From NCBI RefSeq assembly GCF_023277925.1, contig NZ_CP063832.1:4515001-4579000 (forward strand): DNA of 64,000 bases. Reading direction: 5' to 3'. The position numbers were made by a program, and so were the translations under genes. The DNA is from Pseudomonas entomophila. GTDB taxonomy: Bacteria; Pseudomonadota; Gammaproteobacteria; Pseudomonadales; Pseudomonadaceae. This document shows positions 29,352-36,980 of this stretch, piece after piece. How positions within the stretch are numbered: the first letter of the stretch is position 1; every line of letters starts with the position of its first letter. The notes beneath the pieces are model-generated. The model was not told the origin of the DNA, made no database searches, and was given only the letters and a program-made list of their open reading frames with translations.

Positions 29352-29701
29352 TGGACTCTCCGGACTACCCGTTCAGTTGGCTTCCATGCCTGGCCGGCAT
29401 GTAAAGGCGGCGACTGATGGAATGTTTCTAAAATGTTTTTGACACACCAAAGTGTCAATTTTACGTCTATAACTATTGGCGATTTACTTTATGCCAAACT
29501 ATTGACCTTCTGGCTGCCATCCTAAACAATCGCCAACGTAATGTCACATTGATATTTGGCCATCCACAGCCCTTTCTTTCGTATTAATCGCACTGCCTAT
29601 TCGGAAGCTTCCTACACACAGGATCGGGGTTTGCCATTTTCCAAGGCAGGCACAGCTTCGGCTGTGATTTGGGACAACAGCTCTCTCGGGAACCAGTAAA
29701 A
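29352..29701. promoter_or_regulatory. Divergent lapA / lapE control region
   Basis: This 350-bp region has no gene and is AT-rich at 29430-29600. It must hold the promoters of lapA (minus) and lapEBC (plus). It contains a perfect inverted repeat TTGACAC-N6-GTGTCAA at 29439-29458, about 90 bp upstream of the lapA start. In P. putida, lapA is controlled by FleQ and c-di-GMP; whether this site is a FleQ box is unknown. Confidence 0.6.
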
Positions 29702-31039
29702 ATGCGTGCGTCACTGTTCACCGCTCTTCCATTCGCGCTTGCCGCCACCTTCGCTCAAGCACAGACCCTGCCCGAAGCCATGCAAAAGGCTCTCGAGGTG
29801 CACCCGGAAATCCAGGCCGGCGTGAATGCCCGCGTGGCTGCGGACTATCAACTGCGTGCCGCCAAGGGCGGCTATTTGCCGCGGGTCGATGTGACCGCCG
29901 GTTACGGTCGCGAGGGCACCGACAGCCCCAGCACCGGTAACCGCTGGGAAACCCTCAACCGCGGTGAGTCGGCCATCCGCCTGCGGCAGATGGTCTTCGA
30001 TGGCTTCGCCACCTCCAGCGAAGTCGGCCGCCAGCAAGCCACCGTCAACGCCCGCGCCTATTCCCTGCTGGGTACTTCCGAACGCACCGCGCTGACCGTG
30101 GCCCAGGTCTACCTGGACGTGCTGGCTCGCCGCGAAATGGTGCGCCTGGCCGAAGACAACCTGCGCAACCACGACCGAATTCTCGATCAGATCAAGCTGC
30201 GCACCAGCCGCGGTGTGGGCCGCATGGCCGACCTCGACCAGGCCGAAGCGCGCCAGGCCCAGGCCCGCAACAACCTGATCACCGAGCAGACCAACCTGGC
30301 CGACGCCAATACCAACTACCTGAGCGTCGTCGGGCAAATGCCGGACGAGTTAAGCACGCCAGCGCCATTTGTCGACCTGTTGCCGGCCACCCTCGACGAA
30401 GCCCGCCACCAACTGATCGAAGATAGCCCGATCCTGCGCTCGGCCGAGTCCGATATCGCCGCCGCCGAAAAGCAATATGAAGCCGCGAAGTCTACGTTCT
30501 ATCCACGCTTCGATGCCGAACTCGGACGAACGGCCGACAACAACCTCGACGGCGCGGTCGGCCACAACAACGAATGGCAGGCGATGCTGCGCATGAACTT
30601 CAACCTGTACGCCGGTGGCAGCAACAAGGCGGACCTGGAGTCGAAGTCGTACCTGGCCAACCAGGCCCTGGACATTCGCAACAACGCCTTGCGCCAGCTC
30701 AATGAGGAGTTAGGCTTGGCATGGAATGCTCTGGACAACGCCAACGCCCAGGTGCCGATCGCCCAGCAGTATGTCGATCACAGCCAGCGCGTGCGCAGCG
30801 CCTACCAGCAGCAGTTCGGCCTGGGCGAGCGCACCCTGCTCGATTTGCTCGACAGCGAGAATGAAACCTTCACCGCCCAGCGCCGTCTGGTAGAGGTGAA
30901 GAACACACAAATGTTTACTCAGTACCGAATCAAGGCGACCATTGGTCAACTGCTCAAGAGCCAGGGTGTCGTAGCCCCCATGGCATCCGTTGTGCAGAAC
31001 GACCTGAAACCCAAGGTGAACCTGCCAGGCATGAACTGA
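29702..31039 (+). CDS. lapE: LapE, TolC-like outer-membrane channel of the LapA exporter
   Basis: A 445-residue outer-membrane factor of the TolC family. The ATG at 29702 gives a clean signal peptide (MRASLFTALPFALAATFAQA, cut before QTLPEA); an upstream in-frame start at 29669 would add 11 residues before it and is less likely. TolC landmarks include LPEAMQKALEVHPEI at the start, the long helical regions with DLDQAEARQAQARNNL, and the second repeat ending YRIKATIGQLLKSQGV. It is the first gene of a lapE-lapB-lapC operon and is 44 bp upstream of lapB. It forms the outer pore through which LapA passes and in which its retention module lodges. Confidence 0.93.
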   Translation: MRASLFTALPFALAATFAQAQTLPEAMQKALEVHPEIQAGVNARVAADYQLRAAKGGYLPRVDVTAGYGREGTDSPSTGNRWETLNRGESAIRLRQMVFDGFATSSEVGRQQATVNARAYSLLGTSERTALTVAQVYLDVLARREMVRLAEDNLRNHDRILDQIKLRTSRGVGRMADLDQAEARQAQARNNLITEQTNLADANTNYLSVVGQMPDELSTPAPFVDLLPATLDEARHQLIEDSPILRSAESDIAAAEKQYEAAKSTFYPRFDAELGRTADNNLDGAVGHNNEWQAMLRMNFNLYAGGSNKADLESKSYLANQALDIRNNALRQLNEELGLAWNALDNANAQVPIAQQYVDHSQRVRSAYQQQFGLGERTLLDLLDSENETFTAQRRLVEVKNTQMFTQYRIKATIGQLLKSQGVVAPMASVVQNDLKPKVNLPGMN

Positions 31040-31083
31040 CAGGCGCACCTTGCCCCTACCCGCAAGGATGAAGAGAGCGCCGC

Positions 31084-33240
31084 GTGGAATCCGAAGTCAG
31101 TCGAGTCCAACTCAGCCACGATCCACGCAGTCAGCATGACGACCCGTTGCTGGACAGTCTGCTGACCCTGTGTGTCATGCACCAGAAGCCCGCCAGCCGG
31201 GCCATGCTGACCACCGGGCTGCCCTTGCCCTCGCAGCGCCTGACCGCCGAGCTGCTGCCCCGCGCCGCCGCCCGGGCGGGCCTGCAGGGGCGCCTGCTGC
31301 AGCGCAAGCTCGAGCAGATCCCAAGCATCGCCATGCCAGCGATGGTGCTGCTCAAGGAGGGCCGCTGTGCGGTCCTGCTCGGTTGGGAGAATGAAGACAC
31401 CGCCCGCCTGCTGCTCAGCGAGAGCGACGGCGGCGAGGTGCACGTCACCCGTGAGGCGTTGCAGAGCGACTACAGCGGCAAGGTGTTCTTCGCCCAGCCG
31501 CAGCACAAGTTCGACGTCAACCACGGCAACCTCATCCCGCGTGCCCGCTCCTGGTTCCGTGACACGCTGCTGCGCAGCAAGTGGCTGTACATCGACGCCA
31601 TCGCCGCCAGCCTGGTGATCAACCTGATCGCCCTGGCCGCGCCGCTGTTCGTGATGAACGTGTACGACCGCGTGGTCCCCAACCAAGCCACCTCGACCCT
31701 ATGGGTGCTGGCCATCGGCATTGCCGGGGCCTATGTCTTCGACCTCATCCTCAAGGGGCTGCGCAGCCTTTGCCTGGACCTTGCCGGCAAGAAGACCGAC
31801 CTGATCATCTCGGCGACGCTGTTCGAGCGAATCGTGGGGATGTCGATGAAGTACCGCCCGGCGCGGGTCGGCAGTTTTGCCCAGAACATCCATGAGTTCC
31901 AGGGGTTGCGCGACTTCCTCGCCTCGCTGACCCTGACCAGCCTGATCGACCTGCCGTTCACCCTGCTGATCCTGATGGTCATCGCCATCATCGGCGGGCA
32001 CCTGGTGTGGATTCCAATCCTGGCCTTCCCGTTGGCCCTGGGTATTGGCTACGCCCTGCAGAAACCGCTGATGGCGACCATGGAGCGGACCATGGCCCTG
32101 GCCTCCGAGCGTCAGTCGAGCCTGATCGAAACCCTCGCCGGGCTGGACGCGGTCAAGGTCAACAACGCCGAGAGCGAACGCCAGTACATGTGGGAGCAGA
32201 CCCTCGGCACCCTCAGCCGCCTGGAGCTGCGGGTCAAGGTGCTGTCGGGCCTGGCCATGAACATCACCCTGCTGATCCAGCAGTTGGCCGGCGTGGCGAT
32301 GATCTGCGTCGGCGTGTACCTGATCATCGACGGCAACCTCAGCATGGGCGGCCTGGTGGCCTGCTACATGCTCAGTGGCCGCGCCCTCGGCCCGCTGGGC
32401 CAGCTCAACGGCCTGCTGGCCCGCTACCAGCAAGCCAAGGTGACCATGGTCGCCACCGACCAGATGATGGAACTGCCGCAGGAACGCAACTTCGAGGAGC
32501 GCCCGTTGAGCCGCCAGGTGCTGCAGGGCGCGGTCGAGTTCCGTGGGGTCGAGTTCACCTACCCCAACCAGCAGAACCAGGCACTCAAGGGCATCAACTT
32601 GACCATCCGCCCGGGCGAGAAGGTCGGCATCATCGGCCGCAGCGGCTCGGGCAAGAGCTCGCTGGCCAAGCTGATCGTCGGCCTCTACGAGCCGGACAAC
32701 GGTTCGCTGCTGGTCGACGGCGTGGATATCCGCCAGATCGATGTCAGCGAGCTGCGCCACAACATCGGCTATGTGCCCCAGGACATTCAACTGCTGGCCG
32801 GCACCCTGCGCGACAACCTGGTCAGCGGCGCCCGCTACATCGAGGACGAGCTGATCCTGCAGGCCGCGGAGCTGGCGGGTGTGCACGAGTTCGCCCGCCT
32901 GCACCCGGACGGTTACGAGCTGCAGGTCGGCGAGCGCGGCCAGAACCTCTCCGGCGGCCAGCGGCAGAACGTCGCCCTGGGCCGTGCCTTGCTGCTAAAC
33001 CCGCAGATCCTGCTGCTCGACGAGCCCACCAGCGCCATGGACAACACCGGCGAAGAGCGCCTCAAGCAGCGCCTGGCCGCGGTGATCGAAGGCAAGACCG
33101 TGCTACTGGTCACCCACCGCGCCTCGTTGCTGTCGCTGGTGGACCGGTTGATCGTCATCGATCGTGGACAGATCGTCGCGGATGGCCCGAAAGCCGCCGT
33201 CATGGATGCGCTGAAGAAGGGGCAGATCAGTGTTGCATAA
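31084..33240 (+). CDS. lapB: LapB, type I secretion ABC transporter (ATPase/permease)
   Basis: A 718-residue half-transporter of the HlyB/LapB family. Residues about 20-140 form a C39-peptidase-like domain that lacks the catalytic His (segment AVLLGWENED), so it should recognise rather than cut substrate. The six-TM ABC membrane domain runs from about 165 to 440. The ATPase domain (about 480-715) has Walker A GRSGSGKSS (about 519), the signature LSGGQRQN (about 622), Walker B ILLLDEPTSAMD and the H-loop VTHRAS. It starts with GTG at 31084. Its end overlaps lapC by 11 bp. It energises LapA export with LapC and LapE. Confidence 0.95.
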   Translation: MESEVSRVQLSHDPRSQHDDPLLDSLLTLCVMHQKPASRAMLTTGLPLPSQRLTAELLPRAAARAGLQGRLLQRKLEQIPSIAMPAMVLLKEGRCAVLLGWENEDTARLLLSESDGGEVHVTREALQSDYSGKVFFAQPQHKFDVNHGNLIPRARSWFRDTLLRSKWLYIDAIAASLVINLIALAAPLFVMNVYDRVVPNQATSTLWVLAIGIAGAYVFDLILKGLRSLCLDLAGKKTDLIISATLFERIVGMSMKYRPARVGSFAQNIHEFQGLRDFLASLTLTSLIDLPFTLLILMVIAIIGGHLVWIPILAFPLALGIGYALQKPLMATMERTMALASERQSSLIETLAGLDAVKVNNAESERQYMWEQTLGTLSRLELRVKVLSGLAMNITLLIQQLAGVAMICVGVYLIIDGNLSMGGLVACYMLSGRALGPLGQLNGLLARYQQAKVTMVATDQMMELPQERNFEERPLSRQVLQGAVEFRGVEFTYPNQQNQALKGINLTIRPGEKVGIIGRSGSGKSSLAKLIVGLYEPDNGSLLVDGVDIRQIDVSELRHNIGYVPQDIQLLAGTLRDNLVSGARYIEDELILQAAELAGVHEFARLHPDGYELQVGERGQNLSGGQRQNVALGRALLLNPQILLLDEPTSAMDNTGEERLKQRLAAVIEGKTVLLVTHRASLLSLVDRLIVIDRGQIVADGPKAAVMDALKKGQISVA

Positions 33241-34606
33241 GCTGGATATGGGGCGTTTCAAGGACAACCTGCGCCGTTACTTCAAGGGCTCCGAGTCCCT
33301 GGCCGGGCAGCCGCTGCCCGAGGTCAACAAGGCGCTGATCGAGGATGCGCCGCGCATCGTGCGCCTGACCATCTGGGGGGTGATCGCGTTTTTCCTGTTC
33401 ATGATCGTCTGGGCCAGCGTCGCGCCCATCGACGAGGTGACGCGTGGGGAGGGCAAGGCCATCCCGTCGTCCAAGGTGCAGAAGATCCAGAACCTCGAGG
33501 GCGGCATCGTCGCCGAGATCTTCGCCAAGGAAGGCGAGATCGTCGAGGTCGGCCAGCCGCTGCTGCGCCTGGACGAGACCCGCTTCGCCTCCAACGTCGA
33601 TGAAACCGAGGCCCTGCGCCTGGCCATGGCCCTGCGCGTGCAGCGCCTGACCGCCGAAGTCGAGGACAAGCCGCTGCAGATCGATGAAGAGCTGCGCAAG
33701 GCCGCTCCCAACCAGGCCGCCAACGAGCAGTCGCTGTACCAGAGCCGTCGCCAGCAGTTGCAGGACGAGGTAGCGGGTTTGCAGCAGCAACTGGTGCAGA
33801 AGCAGCAAGAGCTGCGCGAGTTCAACTCCAAGCGTGCCCAGTACGCCAACAGCCTGCAGCTGCTGCGTCAGGAGATCGCCATGTCCGAGCCACTGGTGGC
33901 CCAGGGCGCGATCTCCCAGGTCGAGGTGCTGCGCCTGCGCCGCGCCGAAGTCGAAAACCGTGGCCAGATGGATTCCACCAGCCTGGCCATCCCCCGTGCC
34001 GAAGCGGCGATCAAGGAAGTCGAGAGCAAGATCGAAGAAACCCGCGGCAAGTTCCGCAGCGAGGCGCTGACCCAGCTCAACGAGGCGCGCACCGAGCTGA
34101 ACAAGGCCACTGCCACCAGCAAGGCGCTGGATGACCGGGTGAACCGCACCGTGGTCATCTCGCCGGTACGGGGCATCGTCAAGCAGCTGCTGGTCAACAC
34201 CATCGGCGGGGTGATCCAGCCGGGCAGCGACATCATCGAGATCGTGCCGCTGGACGACACCCTGGTGATCGAGGCGAAGATCCTGCCCAAGGATATCGCC
34301 TTCCTGCACCCAGGCCAGGAAGCCACGGTCAAGTTCAGCGCCTACGACTACACCATCTATGGCGGGATGAAGGCCAAGCTCGAGCAGATCGGTGCCGACA
34401 CCATCACCGACGAAGACAAGAAGACTACCTACTACCTGATCAAGCTGCGCACCGACAAGAGCCACCTGGGCACGGACGAGAAGCCGCTGCTGATCATCCC
34501 GGGGATGGTGGCGACGGTGGACATCATGACCGGCAAGAAAACCATCATGAGCTACCTACTCAAGCCGATCATCAAGGCGCGCTCGGAAGCCCTGCGCGAA
34601 CGTTGA
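33230..34606 (+). CDS. lapC: LapC, HlyD-family periplasmic adaptor of the LapA exporter
   Basis: A 458-residue membrane fusion protein. A cytoplasmic N-tail of about 43 residues precedes one TM helix (about 44-65, IWGVIAFFLFMIVWASVAP). A lipoyl half-motif (KVQKIQNLEGGIVAEIFAKEGE) is followed by a long coiled coil (about 140-320), the second lipoyl half and the beta-barrel region, ending with the family motif GMVATVDIMTGKKTI and a short tail. The GTG start at 33230 overlaps the lapB stop by 11 bp, which indicates coupling. It bridges LapB and LapE. Confidence 0.95.
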   Translation: MLHKLDMGRFKDNLRRYFKGSESLAGQPLPEVNKALIEDAPRIVRLTIWGVIAFFLFMIVWASVAPIDEVTRGEGKAIPSSKVQKIQNLEGGIVAEIFAKEGEIVEVGQPLLRLDETRFASNVDETEALRLAMALRVQRLTAEVEDKPLQIDEELRKAAPNQAANEQSLYQSRRQQLQDEVAGLQQQLVQKQQELREFNSKRAQYANSLQLLRQEIAMSEPLVAQGAISQVEVLRLRRAEVENRGQMDSTSLAIPRAEAAIKEVESKIEETRGKFRSEALTQLNEARTELNKATATSKALDDRVNRTVVISPVRGIVKQLLVNTIGGVIQPGSDIIEIVPLDDTLVIEAKILPKDIAFLHPGQEATVKFSAYDYTIYGGMKAKLEQIGADTITDEDKKTTYYLIKLRTDKSHLGTDEKPLLIIPGMVATVDIMTGKKTIMSYLLKPIIKARSEALRER

Positions 34607-34627
34607 TTGGCGCGTTTGTCGTGGGTG

Positions 34628-34725
34628 CGGCCTTGTGTCGCGAAAGGGCCGCGCAGCGGCCCTGGCAATCTGTAGGTGCCAGCCGTGCTGGCGAACGGGC
34701 CTTGCTCGGCCCCCCTGGCAAGTCT
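34628..34725. repeat. Extragenic palindromes after lapC
   Basis: Two short palindromes, CGCGAAAGGGCCGCGCAGCGGCCC and GTGCCAGCCGTGCTGGCGAA, lie between the convergent lapC and the HTH-WCX regulator. Both are of the kind seen between many Pseudomonas genes. Confidence 0.6.
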
Positions 34726-34730
34726 GGCGC

Positions 34731-35291
34731 CTACAGGCCTTGATACTGTGCGGCGGCGGCTGCCAGTGTGCGGGCGATCTCCTCGCGCAAGGCGCTCGGC
34801 AACTCCACCACCAACCCTTGCCCCTGGCCCAGCAGCCACCAGCGCAGCGGCCAGCCGTCGACCACCGTGGCCCGTAACCGATGCCCTTGTTCCAGCGCGG
34901 TCAGCTGCATGTCCCCGGTCAACGGTGCCTCGCGCAACTGGCGGGCCAGGTTGTCGCTCACCCAAGCTTGCAGTTCGAGCCCGTCCCCCGCGACTGGCTG
35001 CAGTGAATCGCCACGCAGGTAGCCCTGCAGATCGAAATTGCCACGCAATTCGCTACCGGCGCTGGCTGACCAATGCCAGCCAAACGGGATGCTCTTGTCA
35101 TTGCGCTCCAGTGGGAAGATCAGCGACAGCTCGTTCAGGTCCCGTTCCACCGTGCGCTTGCTGACACTGAAGCCCACGTCACGCAGGCGCCACACCAGCT
35201 CGGCACTGGTGATCCCGGGGGAGCGGCTGGGCAGCTGGCGCAGCAAGGCCCATTGGCGGCTGAGGGTGGCGCGGGTGGTGGCGAACGGCAA
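34731..35291 (-). CDS. Short HTH-WCX transcriptional regulator lacking the WYL core
   Basis: A 186-residue putative DNA-binding protein. The N-terminus (about 5-75) is a DeoR/WYL-type winged helix: RQWALLRQLPSRSPGITSAELV and SVSKRTVERDLNELS. The C-terminus (about 100-186) resembles the WCX extension of WYL regulators (LQAWVSDNLARQL ... WPLRWWLLGQGQGLVVELP ... LREEIARTLAAA). The WYL domain that normally lies between them (about 80-100 residues with the ligand-binding WYL motif) is absent, so the protein is far shorter than the usual ~320 residues. There is no frameshift; the frame is continuous. Target and ligand are unknown. It is divergent from the Sel1 gene. Confidence 0.75.
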   Translation of the reverse strand: MPFATTRATLSRQWALLRQLPSRSPGITSAELVWRLRDVGFSVSKRTVERDLNELSLIFPLERNDKSIPFGWHWSASAGSELRGNFDLQGYLRGDSLQPVAGDGLELQAWVSDNLARQLREAPLTGDMQLTALEQGHRLRATVVDGWPLRWWLLGQGQGLVVELPSALREEIARTLAAAAAQYQGL

Positions 35292-35498
35292 AAGGAAACG
35301 TCCTTGTCTAGGCTATGCCGCCATAGGATGGCGACACGGGTGGGGCATGGCAATTGGCCACGGCCTGCTCAGATCAAGGAACAGGCAAATGGTTGCCAGG
35401 GATCGAATCGTTCGCGACAGGTTTTGTCGTGGCATCGCGCAGAATCACGCCTCATCACAGTCGTGGTCGGTGCTGTGGGTCGTTCAATGAGGATGAAC

Positions 35499-36311
35499 AT
35501 GTCTGCTGCCAGCAATATCCATTCGCTGCTCGCGCGGCTTCTACCCGAGCGGATCGTCCCGGCGCCGGCGCGCCCGGGGCAGCGCCACCGGCTGTTCGCC
35601 GGGATCGGCATGCCGAGCCAGCAGGCATTGGCGGGCGAGCGCTTCGGCCTGGTCGACCGCCTGGATGAAGCGGTCGACATGCAGGCGATCTATGCCGACC
35701 TGTGTCGCCAGGCACTGCTGGGCAACGTGGCGGTGCTCAACGACCTGGGCTGGATCTGGCTCAACGGCAAGTACTGGCGCGGCGATACGCTGCTGGCGGG
35801 GCACCTGCTGCGCATGGCGGCGTTGCAGGGCAATGCCGCGGCCTGGTTCAACCTCGGGCAGCAGCACTACTTCGGCAAGGGTGTGGATATCTCCTATGCC
35901 AACGCCGCCGAGTATTACCGGCATGCCTTCGAGCGCGGCATGCCCCTGGCCGCCGCAGCGCTGGGCGACCTGTACGAGGAAGAGGTCTGTGATGGCGGCC
36001 AGGAATGGCAGGTCGACCCCTGCGCAGCCTACCAGTGGTTCCTGCGTGGGGCCCGGCAGGGTGAGACGCGTTGTCGATTCGAGGTGGGTTATCGGTTGCT
36101 GCATGGGTTGTATGTGGAGCCAGACACCAAGGCCGCGCTGTACTGGCTCGAGCTGGCGGCGGCGACCGGGGTGATGCAGGCGGCTGAAGAGTTGGCGGTG
36201 CATTTCAGCAGCCGTGACGCGGCGCGCTACCTGGGGTGGCGGGACCAGGCGATCAAGCTGGGCAGCAACCTGGCATTGACCATGAAGCTGGAAGATCAGA
36301 TCCAGCCCTGA
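35499..36311 (+). CDS. Sel1-repeat (TPR-like) protein
   Basis: A 270-residue protein with Sel1-like repeats, seen as successive helix pairs: LLAGHLLRMAALQGNAAAWFNL..., ANAAEYYRHAFERGMPLAAAAL..., CAAYQWFLRGARQGETRCRFEV... and KAALYWLELAAATGVMQAAEEL. Such solenoids mediate protein-protein contacts. No signal peptide is visible. ATG at 35499 is chosen because GAGGA lies 5 nt upstream; ATGs at 35493 and 35487 are in frame and would overlap that box. The frame stays open further upstream but without start signals. It has no operon partner: a regulator diverges upstream and a REP element follows. Role unknown. Confidence 0.82.
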   Translation: MSAASNIHSLLARLLPERIVPAPARPGQRHRLFAGIGMPSQQALAGERFGLVDRLDEAVDMQAIYADLCRQALLGNVAVLNDLGWIWLNGKYWRGDTLLAGHLLRMAALQGNAAAWFNLGQQHYFGKGVDISYANAAEYYRHAFERGMPLAAAALGDLYEEEVCDGGQEWQVDPCAAYQWFLRGARQGETRCRFEVGYRLLHGLYVEPDTKAALYWLELAAATGVMQAAEELAVHFSSRDAARYLGWRDQAIKLGSNLALTMKLEDQIQP

Positions 36312-36345
36312 ATACGAACATAAACCATTGATCTGGAGAGTCCTC

Positions 36346-36430
36346 TGTAGGAGCGGTTTCAGCCGCGATCACCCGCGAAGCGGGTACCAGACACCGCATT
36401 GCCTGCATCGCGGCTGAAGCCGCTCCTGCA
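36346..36430. repeat. REP-type extragenic palindrome
   Basis: A REP pair (GTAGGAGCGGTTTCAGCCGCG ... CATCGCGGCTGAAGCCGCTCC) lying between the Sel1 gene and the marR promoter. Confidence 0.8.
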
Positions 36431-36500
36431 AGGCTCATGAACAACCTTTCATCCAAACCTGCCATCGCCTCCGGTTGACGACAGGGGGAGGGCAGGGCGT

Positions 36501-36528
36501 ATATTGATAGTTAGCAAACTATGAATAT
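36501..36528. promoter_or_regulatory. MarR-type operator/promoter of the efflux operon
   Basis: A 28-bp near-perfect palindrome: ATATTGATAGTT, a 4-nt centre (AGCA), then AACTATGAATAT. Only one pair of the 12 is mismatched. It ends 14 bp before the marR start and overlaps a -10-like TATATT at 36500-36505. The size and symmetry suit a MarR dimer, so autorepression of the operon is likely. Confidence 0.78.
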
Positions 36529-36542
36529 CCTCGGTCTCCCTT

Positions 36543-36980
36543 ATGTCCCTTGACGCACTGCACCTGAAAATCAGCAGCGGCATGGTCGTGGCCGCCCGGC
36601 ATTGGCGTCGCCTGTGCCAGGGTGCGCTGACCGGCTATGGCATTTCCGAAGCCTGCGCCGTGCCGTTGCTGATGATCGTGCGCCTGGGCGACGGCGTGCA
36701 CCAGGTGGCGGTGGCCCAGGCAGCCGGGTTGGAAAGCCCATCGCTGGTGCGCTTGCTCGACCAGTTGTGCAAGGCGGGCCTGGTGTGCCGCAGCGAGGAC
36801 CCGCTGGACCGCCGCGCCAAGGCCCTGAGCCTCACCACCGAAGGCCGCGCCCTGGCCGAGTCCATCGAAGGTGAACTGGTGCGCCTGCGCCGCGAAGTGC
36901 TGCACGGCCTCGACCAGGCCGACCTGGAAGCCACCCTGCGGGTGATCCAGGCCTTCGAAACGGCGGGCGCGCTGCCATGA
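36543..36980 (+). CDS. MarR family transcriptional regulator of the efflux operon
   Basis: A 145-residue MarR-type winged-helix protein. The recognition region QVAVAQAAGLESPSLVRLLDQLCKAGLVCR (about 57-88) is followed by the wing SEDPLDRRAKALSLTTEG, the hallmark of MarR proteins. Terminal helices for dimerisation lie at both ends. The first gene of a five-gene operon, it overlaps the next gene by 4 bp. A palindromic operator sits directly upstream. It probably represses the pump until a phenolic or other toxic ligand binds. The family is secure; the ligand is unknown. Confidence 0.9.
   Translation: MSLDALHLKISSGMVVAARHWRRLCQGALTGYGISEACAVPLLMIVRLGDGVHQVAVAQAAGLESPSLVRLLDQLCKAGLVCRSEDPLDRRAKALSLTTEGRALAESIEGELVRLRREVLHGLDQADLEATLRVIQAFETAGALP

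Noticed and set aside
35073..35498. N-terminal extension of the Sel1-repeat protein.
   Set aside because: The extension overlaps the antisense of the HTH-WCX gene, is unlike the rest of the protein, and a good GAGGA box precedes ATG 35499.
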